This document shows, piece after piece, positions 1 through 9,547 of a stretch of 64,000 nt of DNA. Every line of letters starts with the position of its first letter. The stretch's first letter is position 1. Source of the DNA: Akkermansia sp. N21116. Its GTDB lineage: Bacteria > Verrucomicrobiota > Verrucomicrobiia > Verrucomicrobiales > Akkermansiaceae. The stretch spans positions 1,240,001-1,304,000 of the forward strand of contig NZ_CP139035.1 in the NCBI RefSeq assembly GCF_029854705.2, in the 5' to 3' direction. The position numbers were made by a program, and so were the translations under genes. A model generated the notes under the pieces. The model was not told where the DNA came from. It saw only the letters and a program-made list of their open reading frames with translations, and searched no databases.

Positions 1-266
1 GCGATGGTGAGGGTATCGCTGCAGGCTGTCGGGGGGAATAAAACGGTAGCTCCCTTGAGTTCTTCTTCCAGAGAATCTACCTCATAGGCGATGTGCGGTA
101 CTGTCTGAATCAGCTCGCACATGCAACTGCCGGGTTCAAAACGAAGGTATTCGATTTTATTCGGGCTTTGCGTGGGATCCGTGAGGTGGACGCTCAATCC
201 TTCGTTGTAAACTTCTCCCGGCTGGGGGGTGGTGGTCGGAACTCCGAAATGGTTGATAGTTCTCAT
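1..266 (-). CDS. VOC/glyoxalase-like protein, 3' end outside window
   Basis: An open frame starts at the ATG at 264-266 and runs off the left edge after 88 codons. The translation begins MRTINHFGVPTT and contains NKIEYLRFEPGS and ELIQTVPHIAYEVDSLEEEL. This pattern of an N-terminal 'INHFG' strand followed by 'tvPHIAYeVd.le' is that of small vicinal-oxygen-chelate (glyoxalase-like) proteins. Substrate cannot be judged, and metal ligands cannot be checked because the C-terminal half is missing. It lies 33 bp downstream of the cupin gene on the same strand, so the two are probably co-transcribed. Family assignment is by remembered resemblance only. Confidence 0.6.
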   Translation of the reverse strand, partial: MRTINHFGVPTTTPQPGEVYNEGLSVHLTDPTQSPNKIEYLRFEPGSCMCELIQTVPHIAYEVDSLEEELKGATVLFPPTACSDTLTI

Positions 267-299
267 GGTATGGAGACGTTTTCCGGTTATACTTTTGGG

Positions 300-995
300 T
301 TACAGGCTGGCTTTTTTGTTGGAGAAACGCAACCCGTCATTGTCGTGGTAGCAGGCGTATTCGGAAACGACAGCACCATGAGGTCCGGCATACAGGAAAT
401 GCCATGTTTCGATTTTCTTCAAATGAACCAATTCACCTGCCTTTTGGTGGATGAAATTCTTGGAAATAGTGGTTGCACGCTGAGATTCGGGGATAGCCGG
501 GGCATCTGGTGTCGGTTCTCCGACTTCGGAGAAGTTGTAGCAGTCTCCCTTTTGTACCATCCATGATTCGAATTTGGCAGGCATGGATGTCTTGACATGC
601 TTGTGTTCGGGGATCATTTGTCCCGGCAGCAGATAGATTTCGTGGGCGAAATAGCTGTGTTCCTTGTCGTTGACCCAGAAAATGCCGCCCATACCGACGT
701 TTTCAAAGTCACCGAGACCGAAGTCGGTAAACCAGATATCCTTTTCCATCAGTGGCGTGACGGGGATTCCGTAATGTTCGAACATTTCGTAGAAAGCCTT
801 GCGGGCTACATCCTGTTTGAAGTTGCCCTGTTCGTCATAGAAATCCTTATTGGTATATTTCTTTTGGAACGGAGCCTTGTTTTCTGTAGTTTGGGTTGAG
901 TTATTCATGGTTGAAGTGGAAGCTGCCTGATTGTTATTGGCCAGAGCAATGGAGGAAATGGCCACGCCAAGAATGCAGACGATACTTTTGATCAT
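300..995 (-). CDS. Secreted cupin-domain protein (sugar-isomerase-like)
   Basis: I chose the start at 995 because it puts a clean signal peptide (MIKSIVCILGVAISSIALA) at the N-terminus; in-frame ATGs at 1010 and 1046 are alternatives. After a Ser/Thr/Asn-rich linker comes a single cupin domain. Its first motif is visible as G-x5-HKH in LPGQMIPEHKH, followed by E-x6-G in FESWMVQKG. The spacing between these is longer than in classical cupins, as in D-lyxose isomerase-type proteins. A metal site is therefore likely and a sugar substrate possible, but the reaction is not established. The export signal points to the periplasm. It sits upstream of the partial VOC-like gene and downstream of GH89. 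Confidence 0.7.
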   Translation of the reverse strand: MIKSIVCILGVAISSIALANNNQAASTSTMNNSTQTTENKAPFQKKYTNKDFYDEQGNFKQDVARKAFYEMFEHYGIPVTPLMEKDIWFTDFGLGDFENVGMGGIFWVNDKEHSYFAHEIYLLPGQMIPEHKHVKTSMPAKFESWMVQKGDCYNFSEVGEPTPDAPAIPESQRATTISKNFIHQKAGELVHLKKIETWHFLYAGPHGAVVSEYACYHDNDGLRFSNKKASL

Positions 996-1127
996 AAAAG
1001 ATAAATGCATAGTGTTATTGATACAATAAAGAGTTGTCGGGGGCAAGGAGAAAATTCGTTTTTCGGGAAAATCTCCGAGAATATACTTCGCGAATTGGTA
1101 TTTGGGTTGTATAATCTATCTTACCGG

Positions 1128-3680
1128 TTATTGGGAAATAGGTATAAGTTCAACATTACCGCGAGAATCTGCTTGTCCGTCGGAGCGGACACGGGCAATG
1201 ATGCGGCATGAGTTGTTGCCCTGGGCATCCTGCGGGATACGGAACCGATAGACATTATTGATATTTTCAATTCCCGTTGTTCCATTTTGTTGGATGTCAG
1301 CGACGGTGTTGCCGTCCATTTCTATCCTTACATGGCTGATTTCGAGTTTATTGGTGCCTTTCGTGTATGAAAAGCGAAGGGCTTTGGCTTGCTTCAGCGC
1401 GGATGGAGAGACAGACCATGACAATTCCTTCCACTCCGTACCGACGGTTTCGGGATTCCAGGTTCCGATCAGGATTCCTTCCGGCTGTTTGATGATATCG
1501 GGAGAGACTTTGGCGGCTCGTGCGATCAATTCCCGGGCTGCGGCGACAGGGTCTTCAAAGGGAGAAACAGGCGATACCCCTCGGTTTTTTTCTACCCAGT
1601 CGCGTTCCCAGGCCGGAAGGTCGATTTTGACGAATGGATCGAATTTCGCTTTCAGATATTCTTTGCGGCGGGGTAGATAATAGTCCCGGATCAAACCGGA
1701 CCATATTTTAGCTGCATAATCATCGATGGGAGGCCCCCAGATTGTGACCAGACGGCGGGCGTTTTTTTCGTAGTAGTCCTTAAGCTCCTGGGATGAGCCG
1801 TGCTTCCGGGCATAATTGAGCCAGACATCGAGGCGATGGATGGGATGGGAGGCGAGCAGGCGGTCCATGCCGCTCATGAGGGCTTCGATTTCCTGTTCAT
1901 ACCGTTTGGCTTGATCCATGTTGTCGTCTTGCATGGCCATTTCGCTAGCCTGGATCAGGAGTTCGATTTTCCCTCCAAGATAGGCAGCTGTAAGCTCGGT
2001 CAGGTCGGATACGTACAGATCGCTGTCTCTGAAATCGTTGGCGCAGGAGGCGAAACGTTCGATGGCCTGGTAGAATTCCGGATTGGTATTGATGGAACCT
2101 TTGCCGATGCGTCCGGGGCGGAACTGCCAATTGAAACGCGGATGGTCGGTAAAAGAGCCGTAGACGGATTGGCGGATGATTTTCCAGTAATCGTCCAGGG
2201 CTTTGTCTGTATCGCCGTATCGGCAGATGTCGTAGTTTTTAAGCCAGGCATCAAGGTCGATGGGCTTGTCCGACCACCCTGCATCAGCCATGAGTTCGTA
2301 GATGACTTCATTGTTTTCGAAGCCTTCCGGAGCCATGCCGATACCTGCAAGATGGCCTCGGTTGGGTGAATTGAGAGCTTCCAGATGTCCATTGGCGTAA
2401 AAGTCGAGGACTCCGGTCATGCCTGTTTTACCTCCCATATTGGGGATGACGCTGTAGATCCAGTCCTTATTGAAGAATCCTTTGTAGAAATCCCAGTTGG
2501 TTCCGTTGTTCCAGAAGTTTTTATTGTAATCGACGGCGAGGTCGAGCAGCAGCATCTTATCGTCCGGCACTTTGCTGACGAGTGCTTCAAGCGACTTGGG
2601 ATCCCAAATGTTACGCTGGTAGCCGAACATCCAGCCTTGCATGACCCATACGGCTCTGGGGGAACCCTCCTTGATGGACTGGTAAACTTTATCTCCGTAA
2701 TCGGCGAGAAGCTTGTAACGTTCCGGTGTCCCGTGCGGGGGGAAGGGGACATCCATTTCATTGAAGCTGTCGACGAGATAATGGGAGCAGGGACCGAATT
2801 CCTTTTCCCATTCCATGACGAACATCTTGCCGATTTTAGTAAACAGTTTTTGGTCGGGGGACAGCATCCAATTTTTGAATGAACCGGCCCAATGGGTTTC
2901 GACGAGCTTGATGTCCGGATACAGGCGTTTGATAGCAGGCGGGACAAATCCGGAAAAACCGGGGCAGATAGGAGTCATACCCAGGGAGCGCATGCGTTCA
3001 AGGATCTTATGCTGAAGGGCGACCTGATCCTTATGCCATTCTTCCGGCAGAGGCCCGTCGATACCGCTGATGTTTCCCATGCGCATCCAGGGAAGATGGG
3101 CCGGACCGACAAAATATTCGGAAATTTCCTTGTCGCTCAGCCCCAGTTTTTTGAACACCCGGGCGGTGATGGCTTCGTGGGCGACGAGAGCCAGTGGCAT
3201 ATCGATACCGTGCAAGGCCATCCAGTCGATTTCCTTTTCCCACCGGGGCCAGTCCCAATAGGGCATGGTATAACCGTAGGTGACGACATTGAAATAGTAG
3301 TGGTATTTTACAGGAGAAACCACTTTGGTTTCTTTGCCGGTGAGTTCCGGCAGGATGGGGAGTTCGAATCTTTTGCCCGTCCAACTGGAAATGCCGGCTC
3401 CCTGGGATTTGACGTAGTCGTAGAATCCTTTGCAGATGGCGACACCGCTGCTGCCTGAGATGGTAAGGCCTTCTTCGGTTGTCTTTGTCGCATAGACGGG
3501 ATTTCCGTTTTCAGAGTCGATCCCGCCGATCCGGAGCCTGGGCCCTTCCGAATCAGTGAATCGTTTAATAACTTCGCTGGCTGCCGTAATTTCTCTTTGG
3601 GTAATGGCGGAAGCCGCAAGGAGAGACGATGCCGCCAGAAGAGGAATTAATAAAAGGGAGGGTAAACGGGACGATTTCAT
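1128..3680 (-). CDS. Alpha-N-acetylglucosaminidase, GH89
   Basis: This is an 850-residue exported glycosidase of family GH89, the family of human NAGLU, which removes terminal alpha-linked GlcNAc such as caps on gastric mucin O-glycans. A signal peptide occupies about residues 1-25. The NAGLU N-terminal domain, (beta/alpha)8 barrel and helical C-terminal domain follow. Both catalytic glutamates are recognisable: E308 in DSFNEMDVP and E452 in GMAPEGFENNEV, matching human E316 and E446. A C-terminal extension of about 120 residues (from roughly 725) beyond the NAGLU fold looks beta-rich and may be a carbohydrate-binding or discoidin-like module. The gene is probably monocistronic, with no SusC/D pair next to it. 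Confidence 0.95.
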   Translation of the reverse strand: MKSSRLPSLLLIPLLAASSLLAASAITQREITAASEVIKRFTDSEGPRLRIGGIDSENGNPVYATKTTEEGLTISGSSGVAICKGFYDYVKSQGAGISSWTGKRFELPILPELTGKETKVVSPVKYHYYFNVVTYGYTMPYWDWPRWEKEIDWMALHGIDMPLALVAHEAITARVFKKLGLSDKEISEYFVGPAHLPWMRMGNISGIDGPLPEEWHKDQVALQHKILERMRSLGMTPICPGFSGFVPPAIKRLYPDIKLVETHWAGSFKNWMLSPDQKLFTKIGKMFVMEWEKEFGPCSHYLVDSFNEMDVPFPPHGTPERYKLLADYGDKVYQSIKEGSPRAVWVMQGWMFGYQRNIWDPKSLEALVSKVPDDKMLLLDLAVDYNKNFWNNGTNWDFYKGFFNKDWIYSVIPNMGGKTGMTGVLDFYANGHLEALNSPNRGHLAGIGMAPEGFENNEVIYELMADAGWSDKPIDLDAWLKNYDICRYGDTDKALDDYWKIIRQSVYGSFTDHPRFNWQFRPGRIGKGSINTNPEFYQAIERFASCANDFRDSDLYVSDLTELTAAYLGGKIELLIQASEMAMQDDNMDQAKRYEQEIEALMSGMDRLLASHPIHRLDVWLNYARKHGSSQELKDYYEKNARRLVTIWGPPIDDYAAKIWSGLIRDYYLPRRKEYLKAKFDPFVKIDLPAWERDWVEKNRGVSPVSPFEDPVAAARELIARAAKVSPDIIKQPEGILIGTWNPETVGTEWKELSWSVSPSALKQAKALRFSYTKGTNKLEISHVRIEMDGNTVADIQQNGTTGIENINNVYRFRIPQDAQGNNSCRIIARVRSDGQADSRGNVELIPISQ

Positions 3681-3767
3681 TCTACTACAGTAATACGGTA
3701 TTCCTGTAGATGATCTTGCAAAATAATCCCTGTTTTTCAGTCCGAAGGACTGAATGAGGATGGGGTG

Positions 3768-5465
3768 CTAGGAAAGAGTTTCGTGGATCCTCCGCTGCTC
3801 GTTGTCGATCTGTTCCTCTGTTGCCCCCAGGGTTCTCATGAGATGGGAAGCCATGGCGATAGCCGCCGATTCCTCTCCCGAGATGACGGTGGTGTTCTTT
3901 TTCCCCCTGAGTATTTTGACATCGCGTAGATAGAAGGAGTAGATGGTAACGGGGATATCGGGATTGATGGAGCGGGCCGCCTCCACGACTTCCCGGGAAG
4001 GAATGGCTGAGGAGGAAATGATGATGCCTTGCGCCTTGTTGACTCCGGCGTGGTTCAAAACTTCCGGGAGGGTGGCGTCTCCGTGGACGACGAGCTTGTT
4101 TTCTTTCCTCAGTTTTTTGACAGTATCGATATTCATCTCAATGATGACCGGTTCGATGTTGTTTCGTTCCAGGATTCGGACAAGCGTTCTGCCGACCGGG
4201 CCGAATCCGACGACGATGAGACGCTGCGTATCTTCGGTGACGGGAGGCAGGGAGTTTTCATGATCCCGGCGCATGATCCATGCGTGAAGCCTGGTTTGTT
4301 CCAGTTTTCGGAACATGGGGTTGATGCGCGAGTAGATGATTGGGTTCAGTGTAATGGAGATAACGGCGGCCACAATGATGGCTCCCGAAGCTTCGGGGGG
4401 CAGGATATCGTATTTCTTGCCCATGGCTGCCAGGATGAAGGAAAATTCTCCTATTTGCGCGAGGGCGACGGATACGATTAGGGCCAGTTTCAATGGCTTG
4501 CGAAGAAACAGGACGACAATCAGGGAAGCCAGCGGTTTACCAAGCATGACAATGGCAAGGGTGACGAGGATCAGCTGCCAGTGCTCGACGAGGTCGGCGG
4601 GGTTGAACAACATCCCGACGGAAACGAAAAACAGTACCGCGAAGGCGTCGCGCATGGGCAGAGCCTCCGAAGCGGCACGCGCACTGAACTCGGATTGCCC
4701 GACAACCATACCGGCCAGAAATGCCCCCAATGCCATGGAGGCCCCGAAAAAGTAGGCGGAACCCACGGCGATGCCGAGTGCCAGCACAAGGACGGCCAGG
4801 GTGAAAAGATCCCGAGTTCCGGTACGGGCTACATAGGTGAGGAGGAGCGGAATGAGTTTTTGCCCGACAATCAAGGTGAAGAGGATTAGTCCGGCGATTT
4901 TTAGCGTCGTCACACCCAGAGTGGCCCACACATTTCCCCCGTCCGGTTGCAAAATGACAGGGAGGATCACCAGAACTAGAATGGTGAAAAGATCTTCTAC
5001 GATCAGCCATCCCAGGGCTACGTGGCCGCCCGGTGTATGCAGAACCCGGTTGTCGCTTAGAACTCGGGTCAGGACAACCGTACTGGCCACTGAAATGGAA
5101 ATCCCGAAGACGGCTCCGCTGAGCCAGCTCCAACCGAAGAAATGCGTCGCTACGCTGCCGAGAATGGTAGCTGCCGTAATTTGGACGATAGCTCCGGGAA
5201 CGGCGATTTTCTGGACGGAGATTAAATCCTTGAGGTGAAAGTGAAGGCCGACTCCGAACATAAGCAGGATGATGCCTATTTCCGAACATTCCTCCGCCGT
5301 TGCCGCATCTGCGACGAATCCCGGAGAATACGGACCGACGATGACGCCGGCCAGCAGATAGCCGACAATGGGGGAAAGTTTCAGCTTTTGGCTGATGAAG
5401 CCGAGAATCAGTGCTGCCGTCAATGCTCCGACGAGAGTAGGTATCAATGTGATGTTATGAAGCAT
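3768..5465 (-). CDS. CPA2 cation:proton antiporter with RCK domain (YbaL/KefB type)
   Basis: I placed the start at 5465 (MLHNITLIPTLVGAL), 39 residues inside the longest open frame, because it matches the N-terminus of E. coli YbaL and gives 565 residues. The first ~385 residues are a Na_H_exchanger domain of about 12 membrane helices with family signatures such as VGYLLAGVIVGPYSPGF, GIILLMFGVGLHFHLKDL and DAFAVLFFVSVGMLF. The cytoplasmic C-terminus is a TrkA-N/RCK domain with a Rossmann nucleotide loop GFGPVGR at residues 420-426. The family exchanges K+ or Na+ for protons under ligand gating. It is divergent from the exopolyphosphatase-like gene, sharing a 228 bp intergenic region. Confidence 0.92.
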   Translation of the reverse strand: MLHNITLIPTLVGALTAALILGFISQKLKLSPIVGYLLAGVIVGPYSPGFVADAATAEECSEIGIILLMFGVGLHFHLKDLISVQKIAVPGAIVQITAATILGSVATHFFGWSWLSGAVFGISISVASTVVLTRVLSDNRVLHTPGGHVALGWLIVEDLFTILVLVILPVILQPDGGNVWATLGVTTLKIAGLILFTLIVGQKLIPLLLTYVARTGTRDLFTLAVLVLALGIAVGSAYFFGASMALGAFLAGMVVGQSEFSARAASEALPMRDAFAVLFFVSVGMLFNPADLVEHWQLILVTLAIVMLGKPLASLIVVLFLRKPLKLALIVSVALAQIGEFSFILAAMGKKYDILPPEASGAIIVAAVISITLNPIIYSRINPMFRKLEQTRLHAWIMRRDHENSLPPVTEDTQRLIVVGFGPVGRTLVRILERNNIEPVIIEMNIDTVKKLRKENKLVVHGDATLPEVLNHAGVNKAQGIIISSSAIPSREVVEAARSINPDIPVTIYSFYLRDVKILRGKKNTTVISGEESAAIAMASHLMRTLGATEEQIDNEQRRIHETLS

Positions 5466-5693
5466 GAGAATATGTTTTCCTGATTCAGGAAATCCTCTGA
5501 AGACTATTCCTGTCAAGGTATTTGAAATGGATGACGCCGTAAGACGTTCTCCCTGGCTCCAGAATGGGGATCGGGCTTGCAATCGGGAACGCTTGACCTA
5601 CACTTCGGATACTTGGGGCGTTGGAAATGTGATGAAATCGTCACTTTTTCCCATGCGTCCGAAGTCAATATCAGCATTTATCCTTCACCCGAC

Positions 5694-7253
5694 ATGAATT
5701 CCGGAGAGACAGTCAAGAATACGCAGATTCAGACACAGGCTTTCATTTACCTCGGCCCCAGTTCCATGAGTCTGATTGTTACTGAAATCCACGATGGTGA
5801 TGTCCGGGTGATTGACTTTCTGACTCAGCCGGTTCCCTTGGCCCGCGATGTTTTCCGCAATGGGAGGATTTCCCGTTCGACTATGGACCGGTGCGCCCAG
5901 GTTATGGGGGATTACATGGCCATTCTTCGCGAATATGGGAGCGGTACGGATCTGTCTACGCACTTCGTCATGTCCAACATTATCTCGGAAGCTGGGAACG
6001 TGGATGTGTTCATCAACCGAATGCACGTGGCTCACGGACTTCGTGGTCGTTTGATTGACGACGGCAAAATGACCCGTCTGATTTACGTTAAAGTTCAGGA
6101 AACGTTGCTCCATTATCCTAATTTCCAGAAAAAGAACACGATGATCGTTCATGTCGGTCCCGGAAATACGCGTATTCTCCTGTTCGAGAAAGGGCGTATT
6201 ACCCGGTATTCCAGTCATCGGCTGGGTGTTCATCGGACGGGAGAAGCGATCGGAGAGGAGGATTTCGGCGACGATCCGGCGGAACTGGCCGTGATGCGGG
6301 AGCATATACGGGGACAGATTGACCAAATCCGGGTGGATTATGCTTTTGTCAAGGATCTGGCCTCCATCATCCTGATTGGAGAGGAAGTGCAACGGTTGCG
6401 CAATCTTTTCAAACCCGGTCGGGAAGGTCGTGTCAATGTCGAGATGTTTACGAAAGTAGCCGAGAAGATGGTGCGGATGACGACGGAACAGCGCATGCTG
6501 GCCTATGACGCCGATTTTGCTACGGTTGATGCCCTTCTCCCGGCTTTGATCATCAACCAGTCCATTGTGCGGGCCCTGGCTCCCAGGGAAGTGATCGTAC
6601 CGACTTCATCCTACGACCAGGAATTCATCTTGAGTCTGATCCGTGCGGAACAGAATCCCGGGGATCTGGAGGGGGAAGTCCTGCATTTTGCCGGGATTCT
6701 GGCGGACCGCTATATGGCGGACAAAGACCACCGGATGCATGTCGCCCGGTTGTGTGACAGCCTGTTCGTCGATTTGCAGGATCTTCATCGCCTGACGGAG
6801 CATGACCGCCTGCTGCTGCAAGTGGCCGCCATTCTGCATGAAGTCGGCACCTACATCAGCCCGCGTCATCATAACAAGCATTCCCAGTACATCATTCTCA
6901 ATAGCGAAATTTTCGGACTTTCCCGTGATGACGTCGAAATTGTCGCCCTGCTCGCACGCTATCACAGACGCGAGACCCCGTCCAAGTCCGAGGTGTTGTA
7001 CGCCGATCTCGACCAGACCGATCGCATGCGCGTCTCCAAAATGGCGGCTATCCTCCGTGTGGCGGATGCCCTGGAACGCGGACATGCCCTGCGCGTCAAA
7101 GGCGTCGAGGCCAGGCTTCGCGGACGCAACCTGGAGCTTTTGCTGAAAGATGTGCGAGATACGACAGTCGAAGAAATGGCCCTGCGTATCAAAGGAGACC
7201 TTTTTTCGGATATTTTCGGCTGCGACATCGTTCTGGTGCCGGACCGCCGGTAA
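5694..7253 (+). CDS. Ppx/GppA-like protein with HD domain, degenerate phosphatase motifs
   Basis: The 519-residue length and order match exopolyphosphatase Ppx: an N-terminal ASKHA-fold phosphatase half, then a C-terminal HD-type domain. The HD half is well preserved, with ILHEVG (H382-E383, the HE form also seen in E. coli Ppx) and HHNKHSQYI. The phosphatase half is not. The phosphate-binding D-x-G-S-N-S motif reads YLGPSSMSL, D-x-G-G-G-S-T reads HVGPGNTRI, and the acidic pair normally before 'ARLI' is replaced by KMTRLI. Key acidic residues are therefore missing. The ppk gene follows after 48 bp, so a role in polyphosphate control is likely, but hydrolysis by the canonical mechanism is doubtful. 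Start at 5694 chosen over 5577 by alignment to the family. Confidence 0.85.
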   Translation: MNSGETVKNTQIQTQAFIYLGPSSMSLIVTEIHDGDVRVIDFLTQPVPLARDVFRNGRISRSTMDRCAQVMGDYMAILREYGSGTDLSTHFVMSNIISEAGNVDVFINRMHVAHGLRGRLIDDGKMTRLIYVKVQETLLHYPNFQKKNTMIVHVGPGNTRILLFEKGRITRYSSHRLGVHRTGEAIGEEDFGDDPAELAVMREHIRGQIDQIRVDYAFVKDLASIILIGEEVQRLRNLFKPGREGRVNVEMFTKVAEKMVRMTTEQRMLAYDADFATVDALLPALIINQSIVRALAPREVIVPTSSYDQEFILSLIRAEQNPGDLEGEVLHFAGILADRYMADKDHRMHVARLCDSLFVDLQDLHRLTEHDRLLLQVAAILHEVGTYISPRHHNKHSQYIILNSEIFGLSRDDVEIVALLARYHRRETPSKSEVLYADLDQTDRMRVSKMAAILRVADALERGHALRVKGVEARLRGRNLELLLKDVRDTTVEEMALRIKGDLFSDIFGCDIVLVPDRR

Positions 7254-7301
7254 ATTGTCACTCCCGTATTTTTATATTCCAACATTTCACCCGTACCGAT
7301 C

Positions 7302-9404
7302 ATGGCTGACCAATACATCAACAGAGAACTATCCTGGCTGGAGTTCAACCAGCGCGTCCTCGACCAGGCGGCAAGGAACGACCTCCCCTTGCTGGAACGC
7401 GTCAAATTCCTGGCCATCACGGCATCCAACCTGGATGAATTTTTCATGGTGCGCGTTGGCGGTCTGCAGATGATGCGCCGTACCGGTGCGCGAGTCAAAG
7501 ACATGTGCGGTCTGACGCCGACTCGCCAGCTCCAATTGATCCACAAGCGTGTCCGTCAGATGATCGATATGCAATATTCCCTATGGCAGGAGGAAGTTCT
7601 CCCTCTGATGGAGATTGAAAAGGTCTGTCCCGTGCCGATGGATGATTTGACGCCTGCCCAGCGTGTTTCGCTGGAGCAATACTACCTCAACCAGGTGTTC
7701 CCCCTGCTGACACCTCTGGCGATGGATGAGGAATTGCCCGAGGGTGGCATCCCCTTGCCGTCCCTCAAACTGTTGATGGCAGTCAGCTTGCAGGACAACG
7801 ACAAGAAAACGAAACGCCTTTGTGTCGTAGCCGTGCCGGACAGCTTGCCGCGACGCATCTTTATCCCCGACTCCGAGCACGAGCGCTATGTGATGTCGGA
7901 AGAACTCATCCGCATGTTCATCGGGGGCATGTTCCCGGGGGAAACCCTGTTGAATACGGCCGTTTTCCGTGTCACGCGCAATGGAGATATCGCCGTGCAG
8001 GAGAACGACGCGTTCGACTTTGCGGACGAAATGGAGGAAGTCCTCGTTGCCCGCCAGTATTCGGAATGTGTCCGGCTTGAAATTGAAGATTCCGCCGATC
8101 CCCAGTTGGCGGAACGCATCCAGGGAATTGTCCGTGTGGGCAAATCGGATATTTACGCTTTGAGCGGCCCGTTGATGCTGAGTGATTTTATGGAAATGGC
8201 CTTTGCGCCCGGCAACGACCAGTTGAAAGTGGATCAATGGCTGCCCCAGTCTTCCGCATCCATGGATCCGGCGTTGTCGATCTTTGACAATATTGCTAAC
8301 GGGGACATTTTGTTGAACCACCCTTATGAGAGTTTTGAACCCGTCTTGCGGCTGGTGGAAGAAGCTGCCGTCGATCCCGACGTGATTGCCATCAAGCAGG
8401 TTTTGTACCGGACGGCGAAAGGTTCCCGCATCGTCTCTGCACTGACGCGTGCCGCGGAAAACGGCAAGCAGGTGACTGCTCTTGTCGAACTGAAGGCCCG
8501 TTTCGACGAAGCCCGCAATCTGGAAAAGGCGGAGGAATTGCAGAGGGCCGGAGTCCAGGTCGTCTATGGCGTCAAAGGTCTCAAGACACATGCGAAAATC
8601 TGTCTTGTCGTCCGCCGGGAATCCGGCTATCTGCGCCGTTATTGCCACTATGGCACGGGCAACTACAATGAAAACACCGCCCGCATCTACACGGATATTT
8701 CCTATTTGACTTGCAATGATGCCCTGGGAGCGGACGCTTCCCAATTCTTCAACTCCGTAACTGGGCGTACCAAAATGATGCGCTTCCGGGAACTCTATCC
8801 CTCGCCCCGCATGATGAAGGATCGCCTTTTGGAATTGATCGCCAGCGAGGCGGAACGCGCCCGGCAGGGGGAACCGGCTAAAATCCGGGCCAAAATGAAC
8901 AGCCTCCAGGATAAGCAGATCATCGACGCTCTTTACCGCGCTGCCGATGCCGGCGTGGAAATCCTGCTCAATATCCGTGGTATCTGTTGCCTGAAGACGG
9001 GGAGTCGCGGCAAAGGCAAGCCGATTCAGGTTGTCAGCATTGTCGACAGATATCTGGAACACGCCCGCATTTTCCAGTTCCACCACGGCGGCAATACCCT
9101 TCTGTTCATTGCCAGCGCCGACTGGATGACCCGCAATCTTGACAAACGCGTCGAATTGATGGTGCCTGTCCAGTCCCCCCGGCTCAAACGCCGCTTGCGC
9201 GGAATCCTCGATGCCTGCTTCAAGGATAACGTCCAGGCGTACGAGATTCAACCGGATGGCACGGGTAAGCCCGTGAGCAGGGCCAAAGGCGTCAAACCGT
9301 TCCGGATGCAGCTGGCTCTGACCAAGGAAGCCCGCCGCCTCTCCAGGGATAAAGAACGCGAGCGCCTTCAGATGCTGGAACCTCACAAGCCGCATGCCGA
9401 ATAA
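7302..9404 (+). CDS. ppk1: Polyphosphate kinase 1
   Basis: This 700-residue enzyme transfers the gamma-phosphate of ATP to growing inorganic polyphosphate. The N-terminus YINRELSWLEFNQRVLDQA is the family hallmark. The two PLD-like catalytic domains follow, with the phosphorylated histidine H430 in GLKTHAK and the second active-site histidine H587 in RYLEHARIFQFHHGG. HPYESFEPV, KQVLYRT and YGTGNYNE are also intact. Length is normal for the family. It is the second gene of a two-gene unit with the Ppx-like protein, the usual pairing for polyphosphate turnover. The C-terminus ends in a basic tail. Confidence 0.97.
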   Translation: MADQYINRELSWLEFNQRVLDQAARNDLPLLERVKFLAITASNLDEFFMVRVGGLQMMRRTGARVKDMCGLTPTRQLQLIHKRVRQMIDMQYSLWQEEVLPLMEIEKVCPVPMDDLTPAQRVSLEQYYLNQVFPLLTPLAMDEELPEGGIPLPSLKLLMAVSLQDNDKKTKRLCVVAVPDSLPRRIFIPDSEHERYVMSEELIRMFIGGMFPGETLLNTAVFRVTRNGDIAVQENDAFDFADEMEEVLVARQYSECVRLEIEDSADPQLAERIQGIVRVGKSDIYALSGPLMLSDFMEMAFAPGNDQLKVDQWLPQSSASMDPALSIFDNIANGDILLNHPYESFEPVLRLVEEAAVDPDVIAIKQVLYRTAKGSRIVSALTRAAENGKQVTALVELKARFDEARNLEKAEELQRAGVQVVYGVKGLKTHAKICLVVRRESGYLRRYCHYGTGNYNENTARIYTDISYLTCNDALGADASQFFNSVTGRTKMMRFRELYPSPRMMKDRLLELIASEAERARQGEPAKIRAKMNSLQDKQIIDALYRAADAGVEILLNIRGICCLKTGSRGKGKPIQVVSIVDRYLEHARIFQFHHGGNTLLFIASADWMTRNLDKRVELMVPVQSPRLKRRLRGILDACFKDNVQAYEIQPDGTGKPVSRAKGVKPFRMQLALTKEARRLSRDKERERLQMLEPHKPHAE

Positions 9405-9547
9405 GCGAGGTAGATGAACTTCTTCGGAGAAGAAAAGGAGCTCCTTGTCCCTCTTCCTTTCCCGGGAGATATGCTGACACGGGAGAGGCAGGGGACAGTC
9501 ATACTTCCCTGTTGAACGAAGTGTCGTTGTGCCTATTCTAAAAGACA

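Noticed and set aside
3738-3756. 8-bp palindrome downstream of the antiporter gene as an intrinsic terminator
   Set aside because: The stem is short and no T-tract follows on the minus strand, so I do not list it as a terminator.
6834-6851. LHEVG in place of the textbook HD pair as a sign of HD-domain decay in the Ppx-like protein
   Set aside because: E. coli Ppx has the same LHEVG at this place, so the HD half is normal. Only the phosphatase half is degenerate.
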